From NCBI GenBank assembly GCA_019695185.1, contig JAIBAN010000026.1, forward strand, positions 1 to 64,000: a DNA stretch of 64,000 nt, in the 5' to 3' direction. The DNA comes from Blastocatellia bacterium (GTDB lineage Bacteria; Acidobacteriota; Blastocatellia; Chloracidobacteriales; Chloracidobacteriaceae). This document shows, piece by piece, positions 1 to 10,000 of this stretch; positions within the stretch are counted from its first letter, which is position 1, and every line of letters begins with the position of its first letter. A program made the position numbers and the translations under genes. The notes under the pieces are model-generated. The model saw nothing but the letters and a program-made list of their open reading frames with translations. It was not told the origin of the DNA and made no database searches.

Positions 1-85
1 TATGCGGAATCCAGAGCAGCGTGACCCCGCAGATGAGGGATGGAATCAGAAATGCAAAAATAAACGGGTAGCCTTCTTTCGCCAT
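1..85 (-). CDS. psd: Phosphatidylserine decarboxylase N-terminus (partial)
   Basis: The gene runs off the left edge; only the first 28 codons are visible, starting at an ATG at 85. The visible peptide begins MAKEGYPFIFAF and continues into a hydrophobic membrane segment. The EGYPFI start resembles the short (archaeal-type) phosphatidylserine decarboxylase proenzymes, which make phosphatidylethanolamine at the inner membrane. No in-frame ATG, GTG or TTG lies just upstream before a stop, and no strong ribosome binding site is seen. The pyruvoyl-forming site lies outside the window, so the name rests on a short N-terminal similarity only. Confidence 0.42.
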   Translation of the reverse strand, partial: MAKEGYPFIFAFLIPSLICGVTLLWIPH

Positions 86-230
86 AGCTAAATATTGAGT
101 GCGATTCTTTCCTTTGGAGTGTTCTCAGGGGCCGAGTGAAATTCAAACCGGAACGGCGACTACCTTACCTGGAAGGGAAACAGGCTGGAGGTTGATTTCG
201 CTCACTTTGAAAACTGCTTCCCAGCGTAAC

Positions 231-262
231 AAAAAGAGAGCGCCTTGTGGTAGGGCGCTCTC
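231..262 (-). terminator. Rho-independent terminator after ydcH-like gene
   Basis: The arms GAGAGCGCC (236-244) and GGCGCTCTC (254-262) pair perfectly over 9 bp with a 9-base loop. On the minus strand the hairpin is followed by five T (231-235). It ends the leftward transcript of the small gene at 344-589. Confidence 0.85.
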
Positions 263-343
263 GGGGATGGATGAATTTTTTGTGAAAATCACGTGTCTGG
301 AGCTTGTAAGTAAAGGCGGAATCCCTGCGGCGGCAAGGCCGGT

Positions 344-589
344 TCAGTGCCCGGCGGAGGCTGTCTTTCTATGCGCTTGCAGGATTTCTTCCATTCGGTC
401 TTTGATACCAAGTTTTTTCTTTTTCAGAAACGCTTCTTCCTCAAGCTCCTCCTGACTTGGATACTGAAGGGCGAGGAGTTCGCTAATGCGGGCTTCGCAA
501 CGTTTGTGTTCCCGGGAGAGTTCTCGAAATTCACTGTGACTGGCAAGCAACTCAGCCTTGAGCGTTTCCATATTTACTGATGAGCTCAT
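344..589 (-). CDS. YdcH/DUF465-family small coiled-coil protein
   Basis: This 81-residue, highly charged protein is almost entirely helical in appearance. Its pattern (LLASHSEFRELSREHKRCE, then EEAFLKKKKLGIKDRMEEIL) matches the DUF465/YdcH family, typically 70-85 residues. The family's role is not established; members are small cytoplasmic coiled-coil proteins. The ATG at 589 is set by AGGAGG at 598-603, eight bases upstream. It is monocistronic, with a strong terminator downstream and a divergent acyl-CoA dehydrogenase upstream. Confidence 0.78.
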   Translation of the reverse strand: MSSSVNMETLKAELLASHSEFRELSREHKRCEARISELLALQYPSQEELEEEAFLKKKKLGIKDRMEEILQAHRKTASAGH

Positions 590-800
590 GGGTGTGGCCT
601 CCTGAGGGTGAGAATAAATGGGTTTTTGGTGAGCCGAAAGACATCAAATCATGTCCTGATTGAAAGCGTAAGCACTTTATTACAGTCGTTTTCAGAAAGC
701 AATATGGTCAGAGTCCGGCATTTCAGGGCTTGAAAAGCGCCGCTCCGCACTCTGCTGCCAGGCCGGGAACGGCGAATGGGTGCTTTACCGGGTGGACCCG

Positions 801-809
801 TGCTATAAA
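801..809 (+). promoter_or_regulatory. Candidate extended -10 for acyl-CoA dehydrogenase
   Basis: TGC followed by TATAAA (804-809) forms an extended -10 element about 50 bases before the ATG at 860. No convincing -35 is seen. The same TGn-TATAGT style recurs upstream of other genes in the window. Confidence 0.38.
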
Positions 810-859
810 GAACTCCGCGCATCCGCAATTATTCTATTTTGTCCAGGAGTTAAAAGGTT

Positions 860-2038
860 ATGAGTCAACCAGCACGCGAACTGGTGCAGGCAACCCCGGC
901 ACTGACCACGTTAAGTGAAGAGGAAGTCATGTTTCGTGACACCGTGGCCGACTTTGCCCGCGAGCAGGTCGGTCCGCATGTCGCCCAAATGGACCGCGAC
1001 GCCAGCATGCAGCCGGCGCTTATCAAACAGTTCTTCGACATGGGTTTGATGGGTATCGAAGTCCCCACCGAGTTCGGCGGGTCCGGCGGCACGTTTTTTA
1101 TGTCGGTTTTGGCCGTGGAGGAATTGTCACGGGTGGATCCTTCCGTCGGCGTTATGGTGGACGTGCAAAACACGCTCGTCAACAATGCCGTGTTGCGCTG
1201 GGCCACCCCTGAGCAGCAAAAGAAATATTTTCCCCGCCTGAGCGGCGACACGGTGGCTTCCTATGCCTTGTCCGAAGCCGGTTCCGGCAGTGATGCCTTT
1301 GCCCTCAGTTGCAAGGCCGAAGACAAGGGCGACCACTGGCTGCTCAACGGCGAAAAAATGTGGATTACCAATGCCGCTGAAGCCGGCTTCTTTCTGGTTT
1401 TCGCCAATGTCAACCCGGCAGCCGGCTATAAGGGAATCACGGCTTTTATTGTGGAAAAAGACTTTCCCGGTTTCAGCATTGGCAAGCGCGAAGACAAACT
1501 GGGCATTCGGGCTTCTTCCACCTGCACCCTGATTTTTGAAGACTGCCGCGTTCCCAAGGAAAACATTCTGGGTGAAGTCGGCAAAGGATACAAGGTGGCG
1601 ATTGAAACCCTGAACGAAGGCCGGATTGGCATCGGTGCCCAAATGATTGGGCTGGCGCACGGTGCCTTTGAACAAGGCATCAAGTACACACAGGAACGCA
1701 AGCAGTTCGGGAAACGGATTGCTGATTTCCAGGGGGTTCAATTTCAGTTGGCAGAACTTGCAACCGAAATCGAAGCCGCACGTTTAATGGTCTACAACTC
1801 GGCCCGTTTGCGCGACGCCGGGAAACCATTTTTGAAAGAAGCAGCCATGGCGAAATATTACTCTTCCCAGGTCGCCGAACGCGTTGCCTCGCAAGTGATT
1901 GAATTTCACGGCGGCTACGGGTTCACCAAGGAATACCCGGTTGAGAAATATTTCCGTGATTCCAAAATCGGCAAAATCTACGAAGGCACTTCCAACATGC
2001 AGTTGCAGACGATTGCCAAGATTTTGCTGGCAGACTGA
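860..2038 (+). CDS. Acyl-CoA dehydrogenase (short/branched-chain type)
   Basis: This 392-residue FAD enzyme catalyses the first alpha,beta-dehydrogenation of acyl-CoA and passes electrons to ETF. The family layout is complete: N-terminal helical domain (about 20-135), middle beta domain with the YALSEAGSGSDA substrate/FAD segment (about 136-250), and C-terminal helical domain with ERKQFGKRIADFQ and IEFHGGYGFTKEYPVEK. The catalytic base is Glu375 in IYEGTSN. The start has AGGAG at about 845, a little far from the ATG. The electron acceptor genes etfB-etfA lie 13 kb downstream and a thiolase sits at the right edge, which fits a beta-oxidation lifestyle. Chain-length specificity cannot be read from sequence; short or branched chain is inferred from overall similarity. 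Confidence 0.95.
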   Translation: MSQPARELVQATPALTTLSEEEVMFRDTVADFAREQVGPHVAQMDRDASMQPALIKQFFDMGLMGIEVPTEFGGSGGTFFMSVLAVEELSRVDPSVGVMVDVQNTLVNNAVLRWATPEQQKKYFPRLSGDTVASYALSEAGSGSDAFALSCKAEDKGDHWLLNGEKMWITNAAEAGFFLVFANVNPAAGYKGITAFIVEKDFPGFSIGKREDKLGIRASSTCTLIFEDCRVPKENILGEVGKGYKVAIETLNEGRIGIGAQMIGLAHGAFEQGIKYTQERKQFGKRIADFQGVQFQLAELATEIEAARLMVYNSARLRDAGKPFLKEAAMAKYYSSQVAERVASQVIEFHGGYGFTKEYPVEKYFRDSKIGKIYEGTSNMQLQTIAKILLAD

Positions 2039-2044
2039 AACAAC

Positions 2045-2181
2045 GGGGTTCAGGGTTCAGGGTTCAGGGGCTTTGAAATGGACAATTGACAATGGAAAAT
2101 TGACAATTAACACCCAAACAGAACATCAAATTTCCTGGTATTCCAAACCCCTGAACCCTGAACCCTGAACCCTGAACCCTT
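2045..2181. repeat. Inverted heptamer array, unit TGAACCC
   Basis: Left arm 2045-2070 has three GGGTTCA units; right arm 2148-2181 carries the reverse complement, so the two can pair. Between them lies a small second family, GACAATTGACAAT (2081-2109), and a core (2124-2148) that recurs beside other arrays of this family. The right arm runs to within about 17 bases of the downstream start codon. Confidence 0.9.
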
Positions 2182-2197
2182 GAAAAGGCGGTGCTCC

Positions 2198-3109
2198 GTG
2201 AAATCCTCTCCGACCCTTCCTGATTTTTCCAAGTTTTCCACCACAACCACCAAGGAAGCAGCCGAAGGAACCCCTCTCCGCTGGCTGATTGCGGCAACCC
2301 TCTTGACTTTGGTGTTGGGTGTGGTTCCGTACGCTGCGGTTTTAACTTATCCCATTCGGCTGTTTGTGACTTTTATTCACGAAGGAGGGCATGCTTTGGC
2401 AGCGGTTCTCACTTTGGGGACTGTCACGGGTTTGACCGTGGCGTGGGATGGAAGCGGATTAACCCATACGCAAGGTGGTTTGGGAGTGTTGGTTTCAAGC
2501 GCTGGGTACCTGGGAACCACGCTTTTTGGAGCATTGCTCCTGCTGCTTGCCCAACGTCAGTCACGGGCCCGGTTTTTGTTGTCGGCCTGTGGCGGCTTGG
2601 TTTTGTTCATGACCATGTTCTGGGTCAATGGGTCGGCCTCCCTGCTGGTCATGGCATTGCTCATGTTGGCAGTCTTTATGTGGCTCGGTGCCTTTCGCCC
2701 TGGGTTTGCCAAAGGCGCACGGGTCGGGTTTATGGCTGGCAGTTCGCTGATTTTGATTCTGCTGGTCCTGTTTTGGGCCGCCACCGGAACGCTTTTCAGT
2801 TGGCTGGTGGGATTGACGCTGGCGGTGGGATTGCTGACGCTGGGTTATGTTTCTACCCCGAAAGTGGCCCATTTTCTGATCAATTTTCTGGCAGTTCAGT
2901 GTTGTCTGAATGCGCTGGTGGACCTGAAAACCCTTTTTCTGATTTCCGCCATGTCGACTGAAACCCATACGGATGCTTTGAACATGCAAATGATGACCGG
3001 AGTTCCGGCGATTGTCTGGTCTGTGGTCTGGGGAGTGTTGGCTCTCGCAATCCTGGTTTTGGCCCTGTGGACCATGCCCAGGAAGAAAACCTCCCAGCCA
3101 GCCTCATAA
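2198..3109 (+). CDS. M50-family (M50B-like) membrane zinc peptidase
   Basis: This polytopic membrane protein has about eight hydrophobic segments and the zinc-protease motif HEGGHALAA near the end of the first membrane region, as in site-2-protease-like M50B proteins that cut within membranes. About 303 residues. I place the start at GTG 2198, preceded by AAGGCGG at 2184-2190; an in-frame TTG at 2180 would lie inside the heptamer array. A second metal ligand (usually an NPDG-like motif) is not obvious, so activity is uncertain. It is isolated between an array and a strong terminator, so no substrate can be inferred. Confidence 0.8.
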   Translation: MKSSPTLPDFSKFSTTTTKEAAEGTPLRWLIAATLLTLVLGVVPYAAVLTYPIRLFVTFIHEGGHALAAVLTLGTVTGLTVAWDGSGLTHTQGGLGVLVSSAGYLGTTLFGALLLLLAQRQSRARFLLSACGGLVLFMTMFWVNGSASLLVMALLMLAVFMWLGAFRPGFAKGARVGFMAGSSLILILLVLFWAATGTLFSWLVGLTLAVGLLTLGYVSTPKVAHFLINFLAVQCCLNALVDLKTLFLISAMSTETHTDALNMQMMTGVPAIVWSVVWGVLALAILVLALWTMPRKKTSQPAS

Positions 3110-3130
3110 CCAATTGAGAAGATAAATTGA

Positions 3131-3179
3131 TGCCAGCACCATAGCCCGAAAGGACCTGGGAGGTGCTGGCAGTTTTTTT
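3131..3179 (+). terminator. Rho-independent terminator
   Basis: TGCCAGCACC (3131-3140) pairs with GGTGCTGGCA (3162-3171), followed by seven T (3173-3179). It ends the M50 peptidase transcript before the convergent LolA-like gene. Confidence 0.9.
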
Positions 3180-3214
3180 GCCTGTTGGCAGGTGCTTGGT
3201 GTGGTTTGGGTGAG

Positions 3215-4099
3215 CTACCGGAAAATCGAATCGTTCAGGTCCACGTTTTCGTCATATTTGTCAATCACTACCTGGATGGTATGTGAGGGAAGCACCTCCT
3301 TGTAACGGAAGGGAAGTTTGACTCCGTTGACATCGCGGAAATCATCGGTTTCAAATTCCAGTGTGACGGCACTGAGGGCACCACCGCCAAATCCGCCGGA
3401 AGAGGACACGCCGGAAAACGTTCCCCCGCCCGAGGCTCCGCTGCCGGGTACGGCTCCGACTCCGGAGCCGGAGCCACCAGGGTCATAGACAAACGAAACC
3501 ATGGTTTTCACCCGCAAAAAAGTGACGGTGTCAATATAGAGCTTGGCTGACAGGTCGGACCGTTTGATTTCAACCTGATAAGTTTCCCGGTCATTGATCT
3601 TTTTGGTTCCCTTGTATTTGATCTCACCCTGACCAGGGGTCAGGAGGGTATCAAACACTGAAATGTCATGGAGCATGCAGCCACTGCTGAGAAGCCCTTT
3701 CAGGGTACGAATCAGCACCCCGTCGGTAGAAGGCGGCATGGGCCTCATCCATGCCTGACTGCCGTCAAAACCGCGCAAAATACCCTGACCGCTGAAATCA
3801 AACGCCATGACGACTTTGTTGGGAAGTTTGGAGGAAAAAGTCGCTTTTCCGGACATGGCCGGAAGCGACGACCCTTTGCCTGGGACAAACTGAACTTTCC
3901 CGGTGGCCACGCGGGTGGTTGTTTTTTGGATGCGTTCCTGCCCTCCCAAAGCAGCGATGTGCCGGTTGAGAATTTCCTGGATGGTTATTTTATCGTCGGC
4001 TGCTGAGATGGTTGGAGAATTGGTGGTGAACCAACCACACCAGACAAAAACAAAACCGACGCAGAGCACCAACTGAAACTTGTAGCGTGTGTTGTGCAT
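3215..4099 (-). CDS. Secreted LolA-like outer-membrane lipoprotein-sorting protein
   Basis: This 294-residue protein has an N-terminal signal peptide (hydrophobic run about residues 8-33). It then has a beta-rich body typical of LolA/LolB-like periplasmic lipid-binding folds common in Acidobacteria (ALGGQERIQKT start, then YQVEIKRSDL and VNGVKLPFRY strands). An unusual Gly/Ser-rich insert (about residues 205-250) splits the fold, probably as a surface loop. AAGGGGG sits seven bases before the ATG. The family either carries lipoproteins across the periplasm or has an unknown lipid-related role; it is not enough like canonical LolA to assign that gene name. Confidence 0.65.
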   Translation of the reverse strand: MHNTRYKFQLVLCVGFVFVWCGWFTTNSPTISAADDKITIQEILNRHIAALGGQERIQKTTTRVATGKVQFVPGKGSSLPAMSGKATFSSKLPNKVVMAFDFSGQGILRGFDGSQAWMRPMPPSTDGVLIRTLKGLLSSGCMLHDISVFDTLLTPGQGEIKYKGTKKINDRETYQVEIKRSDLSAKLYIDTVTFLRVKTMVSFVYDPGGSGSGVGAVPGSGASGGGTFSGVSSSGGFGGGALSAVTLEFETDDFRDVNGVKLPFRYKEVLPSHTIQVVIDKYDENVDLNDSIFR

Positions 4100-4151
4100 G
4101 ACGGGCCCCCTTTTTGGAAAAAGGTTTACGGGAACGGCGTGCAGGCCACTT

Positions 4152-4238
4152 CATGTACGATGTGCCATGTACGATGTGCCATGTGTTCATCCCACAGGAA
4201 AGACAAAATGGCAAATGGCCAATCGCCAATCGCACATG
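4152..4238. repeat. Degenerate inverted heptamer arrays (14-mer and AATGGCA)
   Basis: Two copies of CATGTACGATGTGC (4152-4179) form a 14-base, i.e. 2x7, period. They are followed by AATGGCA, AATGGCC, AATCGCC, AATCGCA (4207-4234). The reverse complement of the right part resembles the left part, so this looks like a diverged inverted pair. It abuts the 3' end of the methyltransferase gene. Confidence 0.7.
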
Positions 4239-5105
4239 TCAGGGCTTGGCTTTTTCAGTCTTGGTTTTGATGCGTCCGCTCCCTTCCGGTTGACGATTTC
4301 CGATGACAACTGCTGTTTTGATGCTGATTTCAAATGTTTGCCCGTTCCGGTCACGGTCAATGATGGCGCAGATTGCCTCTTTGACCCGCTTCCGGTCGGT
4401 GGGCTGCGGCAGAATTTGAAACCAGGGTTCCAAACGGTATTCGGCAATCACAGGGGAGGAGAGAAACTCCTCGCCGCTGTGGAATGAAAATTCCTCCTTG
4501 GCTGTAAAAATCTGCACATTTCGCAAGCCGGCTAATCTCGACTGGTCTTCCACTTCAACAAGCGTGGGGTGACCATAGAGCAAGGTTTCCAGTTGAGCAT
4601 TGAGGTGTTCGGCCAAACCACATTCATAAAGTGCTTCCCAGTAGACTGAGAAGAACTCGTCAAAACTCCCCCGAATAATGGTATAGAGCACCACTTTTCC
4701 TTCAGGTGAGATGGTGTTGAAAAGCATTCGGGCGAGAGGCTCGAATTCGGCAGCCGGCAGCAGGGAGGCATCCCCTACCACAAAATCATAGGCGTTGGGG
4801 GTTAATTCCTGATGAAGCTGCTGGTCTGATATAAAATGGAGGTTTTCCAATTTGACTGTGGTGGATTTGGCCTGAGCCAGGTCCAGATATTCCGCATCAC
4901 GGTCGGAGGCGGTGACGGAGCCGGAGTCTTTCAGATGGTTGGCCAGTTCCAGGGCCAATCCGCCGGTACCGCATTCGACGAGCAACACCCGGCCTTCAGT
5001 CGGCAGGGGCACATGGTCCAGGAAAAGCTGGTCAAAGCGGTCGCGCCAGAGCGGAGCCAGATATAAATCGTAGAGATACGCACGGGTTCGTGTTTCGGTG
5101 GTCAC
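4239..5105 (-). CDS. Class I SAM-dependent methyltransferase, substrate unknown
   Basis: About 288 residues with a Rossmann methyltransferase core: motif I VLLVECGTGGLALEL, an acidic second strand (VTASDRDAEYLDLA), and YDFVVGDASLL after it. The C-terminal third has no family I recognise. I choose GTG 5105, which has AAAGGAA six bases upstream; an ATG at 5141 adds 12 residues without a comparable site. The last residues run into a degenerate repeat region. Neighbours are unrelated (LolA-like protein downstream, divergent aldehyde dehydrogenase upstream), so the methyl acceptor cannot be inferred. Confidence 0.72.
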   Translation of the reverse strand: MTTETRTRAYLYDLYLAPLWRDRFDQLFLDHVPLPTEGRVLLVECGTGGLALELANHLKDSGSVTASDRDAEYLDLAQAKSTTVKLENLHFISDQQLHQELTPNAYDFVVGDASLLPAAEFEPLARMLFNTISPEGKVVLYTIIRGSFDEFFSVYWEALYECGLAEHLNAQLETLLYGHPTLVEVEDQSRLAGLRNVQIFTAKEEFSFHSGEEFLSSPVIAEYRLEPWFQILPQPTDRKRVKEAICAIIDRDRNGQTFEISIKTAVVIGNRQPEGSGRIKTKTEKAKP

Positions 5106-5361
5106 ACAAGGTTCCTTTCCGGTTCCCAAAAACGCTTTCAAAAAAGTTACTGCAATGATGGTTTTGAATGATAATGGTGGGTTGTTTGTGATACTGCCGT
5201 AAAGTTTACTTCAAAGTCGGCCCAAAATACGATATGAATCGCCTTGCACTTTACCATCCACCATTTTTCCAGTACACCGCGGACGCCGGAAAGCAGGACA
5301 GCCGGGCTGTTTGGTTGGTTCCCGCGTCCCCTTTGAACCTCACCTCAACCAGGAGTTCTTT

Positions 5362-6885
5362 ATGTCTACACCGGAACAAAAAGTAACGGCTGCCCAGCAG
5401 TCCGAACCACGGACCTATCAGTTGTTGATTGACGGTAAATTTGTCGATGCGGCTTCGGGGCGCACCTTTGAAACCTTGAATCCAACCACCGGAGCCGTTC
5501 TGGCCCATGTGGCGGAAGGCGATGCCGAAGATGTCAACCGGGCAGTGGCTGCCGCCCGCCGGGCTTTTGAAAGCGGCCCTTGGGCGAAAATGACTCCCCA
5601 CCAACGCGGAAAAATCATTTACAAGGCCGCTCAACTGATTAGCGAGCGGGCCAAAGAGCTGGCCGAACTGGAAACCCTCGATAACGGCAAACCGATTCGG
5701 GAATCGTCCTATGTTGATATTCCGCAGACCGTCCAGCATTTTGAATATTTCGCCGGGATGGCTGATAAATTGCAGGGCGACACGATTCCGATTGGCGGTA
5801 ATGTCTTTACTTACACCATGCGGGAACCGATTGGCGTCTGCGGTCAAATCATTCCCTGGAATTTCCCCTTGCTGATGGCCGCCTGGAAACTGGGGCCTGC
5901 CTTGGCTGCCGGCAATACGGTGGTTTTGAAACCGGCGGAACAGACCCCCTGTACGGCTATGGAACTTGGCAAAATTTTCCTTGAAGCCGGGCTGCCTGAT
6001 GGGGTGCTCAACATCGTACCGGGTTTTGGTGAGATTGCCGGAGCGGCGATTTCCCATCACATGGACGTGGACAAAGTGGCCTTCACCGGTTCCACCGAAG
6101 TGGGCAAACTGATTGCCGAGGCCGCCGCCCGCACCAACCTCAAAAAAGTGACGTTGGAACTGGGCGGGAAAGCCCCGAACGTCGTTTTTGCCGACGCCGA
6201 TTTGGAACATGCCGTGGAAGGCGCGCTATTTTCGATTTTCTTCAATCAGGGGCAGGTCTGCTGCGCCGGTTCGCGGCTGTTTGTGGAGGAATCCATCCAC
6301 GACGAGTTTGTCGAACGGCTGGCCAACCGGGCCAAGAGCCTCCGGGTCGGAAACCCGCTCAACAAAGACACCCACATGGGACCGCAGGTGACCCGTGAAC
6401 AACTTGACCGGATCAAACGCTATGTCGGCTATGGCGAGGAAGCCGGGGCAAAAGTGCTGGCCGGTGGCCGGAGTCCCGAAGCGGAAGAACTGCAAAACGG
6501 GTTCTTCTTTACTCCGACGATTCTGGATTGCGTGACCAATGACATGAAAGTGGCGCAGGAGGAAATTTTCGGACCCGTCGTGTCAGTGCTGACCTTCCAG
6601 AACGATAAAGACCTGCTTAAACAAGCCAATGATGTGGTCTTTGGTTTGTCCGCCGGAATTTGGACCCGTGACATCAAACGGGCCCATCGTTTTGCCAAAT
6701 CGGTCAAAGCCGGTGTGGTCTGGATCAACACCTACAACATGTTCAACGCGGCCATGCCGTTTGGCGGTTACAAGCAATCCGGCTATGGTCGGGAAATGGG
6801 CTTCCAGGTGATGGATGCCTATACCCAATGCAAGAGCGTTTGGGTGGATTTGAGCGAGAATCCGATTGGCTGGTTCTCAAATTAA
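5362..6885 (+). CDS. NAD(P)-dependent aldehyde dehydrogenase (ALDH1/2-like)
   Basis: This 507-residue enzyme oxidises aldehydes to carboxylic acids. It has all family landmarks: Asn167 in PWNF, Glu266 in LELGGK, catalytic Cys300 in NQGQVC, and the C-terminal EIFGPV and PFGGYKQSGYGRE segments. The sequence is closest in feel to betaine/retinal-type ALDH1/2 enzymes; exact substrate unknown. The ATG at 5362 follows AGGAG by six bases. A strong terminator follows, so it is probably a single-gene unit. Confidence 0.93.
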   Translation: MSTPEQKVTAAQQSEPRTYQLLIDGKFVDAASGRTFETLNPTTGAVLAHVAEGDAEDVNRAVAAARRAFESGPWAKMTPHQRGKIIYKAAQLISERAKELAELETLDNGKPIRESSYVDIPQTVQHFEYFAGMADKLQGDTIPIGGNVFTYTMREPIGVCGQIIPWNFPLLMAAWKLGPALAAGNTVVLKPAEQTPCTAMELGKIFLEAGLPDGVLNIVPGFGEIAGAAISHHMDVDKVAFTGSTEVGKLIAEAAARTNLKKVTLELGGKAPNVVFADADLEHAVEGALFSIFFNQGQVCCAGSRLFVEESIHDEFVERLANRAKSLRVGNPLNKDTHMGPQVTREQLDRIKRYVGYGEEAGAKVLAGGRSPEAEELQNGFFFTPTILDCVTNDMKVAQEEIFGPVVSVLTFQNDKDLLKQANDVVFGLSAGIWTRDIKRAHRFAKSVKAGVVWINTYNMFNAAMPFGGYKQSGYGREMGFQVMDAYTQCKSVWVDLSENPIGWFSN

Positions 6886-6917
6886 ACCTGCCGCCTGCTG
6901 GCTGTTTGTCTGTTCCT

Positions 6918-6960
6918 GCCCTGTCAAAGCCTTTTTCAAAGGTTTTGGCAGGGCGGTTTT
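6918..6960 (+). terminator. Rho-independent terminator after aldehyde dehydrogenase
   Basis: GCCCTG (6918-6923) pairs with CAGGGC (6949-6954), with further pairing inside (CAAAgcCTTT with AAAGgtTTTG). Four T follow at 6957-6960 and a T-rich tract beyond. Confidence 0.82.
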
Positions 6961-7069
6961 GCTTTTGGATTTTTCCCGCCCTGTTGTTTGTTTTTTCACT
7001 TTTCGCCAACTGCTGCAAGAGGTATCTTTACCTTCCGGGCATCCAAATTCTCACGCCGCCAAAATAAAA

Positions 7070-10000
7070 ATGAAGCACCGGAAAATGACACTGGCAAGTC
7101 TTTGCTGTGGCTGGTTGCTGCTCCTGTGGGGAAGCTGGGCCGAAGTGTCTCAACCGGTGGGAGCCGCCTCCAATCGGTTGCAACTGGGGCATCTGGGCTT
7201 GGAACAAGGGCTATCCCAGAGTGGTGTCATGGCGCTGCTGCAGGACCGCAAAGGCTTTTTGTGGTTGGGGACGCAGGACGGGCTGAACCGTTACGATGGG
7301 GCGACTTTCAAAGCATACCGCCACAATCCGGCGGACCCGACATCACTTTCCAACAATTTTATCAAAACTCTCTACGAAGACCGCGCCGGGCAATTGTGGA
7401 TTGGCACCGATGGCGGCGGGCTCAACCGGTACGACGCCCAAACTGACAGTTTTGTCAGCTTCAAAGCGGACCCAACGGTTCCCGGCAGCCTTGGGGCAAA
7501 TTCCGTCTGGGCGATTGGCGAAGACGCCCAAGGGCGTTTGTGGGTCGGAGGATATGGCAGCGGATTATGCCGGTTTGACCCTCAGGCAAACCGGTTTTCC
7601 GTCTATCAGCATGACCCGACACGAGCCGGAAGCCTGCCGGGAGATAACGTTTTTGCCCTGTACCTGGACCGCCAGCAACGGTTATGGGTTGGAATGTGGG
7701 GCGGCGGACTCTGCCAGTATGACCCGCTGACCGATGGGTTTCTTTCCTGGAATGATGGGCCGGAACGACCCACGGGGCTGAATTCCCGGTTTGTTTATGC
7801 GCTGACTGAGGACCGGCAGGGGAATTTGTGGCTTGCGACGGGTGGAAACGGGGTCTATCGTCTGGATGCCCGACGGGAACGGTTTGTCAATTACCGGTCT
7901 GACCTGAAAAACCCGGTCAGCCTGACTACGGATTATGTCTTTACCATCTTTGAAGATAGCCAGGGGAAAATCTGGGTAGGGACACGCGGGGGTGGTGTCT
8001 GTCGGTATAACCCGCAACGAGACGGTTTTGATGCCATGACCTTGGACCGAAACCATCCGGATGTGAGCAGTTGCCGGGTGATTCGGGCTTTTTTTCAGGA
8101 CCGGGCCGGAACGCTCTGGATTGGAACCGAAGGTGAAGGGGTTTATTTTTACGACCCGCTGGCCGAGCGGTTTCACAACCTGAAACCTGACCCACACCGT
8201 CTGGATGGGCTGCCCGAAAAGGCGGTCAAGGCCGTTCTGCAAGACCGGAGCGGCAGGATTTGGATTGGGACCTGGGGCGGTGGATTATGCCGGTATGACC
8301 CGGTGAGCGACCGTTATCAAACCTTCCGCCAGGAACCGCAGGTGCCCGGCAGCCTTCCGAATGATTCAGTCTTCGCGCTCTATGAAGATTCCGCCGGGCG
8401 GTTGTGGGTCGGCACCGATGGGGGCGGGCTGTGCCGGTACGACCCCGCCACGGAACGGTTTGTGCTCTATCCGGGGGACGCCCAAAACCCTGAAGCCCTG
8501 CCGAGCAACAATATTGCTGCGCTGGCTGAAGACAGCCGACACAATCTGTGGGTGGGACTCAATGGAAGTGGTGTATGCCAGTTTAACCCCCAAACCGGAA
8601 AAGTGCTCCGGCGCTTTCAAAATGACCCGCACCGGTCTGACTCGTTAAGCAGTGATGCCATTTACGCTTTGTTCATTGGGGTGGACGACACCATCTGGGT
8701 GGGAACCAGAGGTGGTGGCCTCTGCCGCTACCTTCCGCAGACCGAAACATTTCAGCAGTATGGCGTGCTTCCGGCACAAGCCAACGGGCTGACGGCCAAT
8801 GTGGTGAATGCACTCTATCAGGATGCCCAACGGGTGTTATGGATTGGCACCAGAGGCGGCGGACTCAACCGGTTGGACCCTCAAACCGGCCTGATAACGG
8901 TTTTTCAGATACAAAATGGCTTGCCCAATGATGTGATTAACGCGATTGCCCCTGACCGCCAGGGGAATCTGTGGTTGAGCACCAACCGGGGGATTGCAAA
9001 ATTTGACCCGCGCCGGGGAACGTTTCGCAATTTCGATGCCGGAGACGGTTTGCAAAGCAACGAGTTCAGTCCTGGTGTGACGTTTGTCAGCCGGGAAGGG
9101 GAAATCTTCTTTGGCGGTGTGGCGGGAGTGACCTCATTTCATCCGGAAGCAGTCCGCGACAATATGTATCTGCCACCGGTTGTCATCACCGATTTCAAAA
9201 AATTCAATCAAAGTGTGAGCTTGCCGACGGCAATTGCCGAAACTCCGGAACTGACGCTTGATTACAAGGATAACTTCATCACCTTTGAATTTGCCGCGCT
9301 CAACTTCACCAATCCGGGAAAAAACCAATATGCCTATCGGCTGGTTGGATTTGACCAAAACTGGATTCCCGCCGGTACCCAGCGCAGTGCCACCTATACC
9401 AATCTGGATGGCGGCACCTATGTTTTTCAGGTCAAAGGCTCAAACAATGACGGGCTGTGGAATGAAGCCGGAGCTTCCATTCGCTTGCGGGTGTTGCCGC
9501 CACCCTGGAAGCGCTGGTGGGCTTATTGTCTGTATGTCACGGTGGCTGCTTTGGGAATTTGGGGCGGTGTGCGCTTGCAGACCAATCGGGTGCAGGCCAA
9601 AGCCAATGTTCGGGAAGCCCGGCTGAAGGCCGCTGCTGCTGAAATCGAGGCCCGTGCGATTGCTGCCGAAAATCTCCAACGGGTGGCCAATGAAGCGGAA
9701 ATGCAGCGTAAGAACCAGGAACTCAACCAGAAAATCCGCGAACTGGACCAAGCCAACCAGAACCTGCTGCGTTCGCAAATGCAGGCTGACCGGATTTTCT
9801 CGGCCCTCGCCGAGGCCTTGCCCGGAACCGTGCTCGAAGGCAAATATCAGTTGGGGGAACGTATTGGTTCCGGAGGCTTTGGCGCGGTGTTCCGGGGCAA
9901 ACATTTGGGGTTGAATGCAACCGTGGCGGTCAAGGTTTTTCGCCCTGCACCGGGCAACGACAGCACGCTGGCGGTCGAACGGTTCCGGCTGGAAGGAGTT

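Noticed and set aside
99-455. Plus-strand frame of 118 codons
   Set aside because: It covers the terminator and is antisense to the YdcH-like gene; Ser-rich low-complexity end and no homology sense.
5251-6210. Minus-strand open frame of 319 codons
   Set aside because: Shadow of the plus-strand aldehyde dehydrogenase at 5362-6885.
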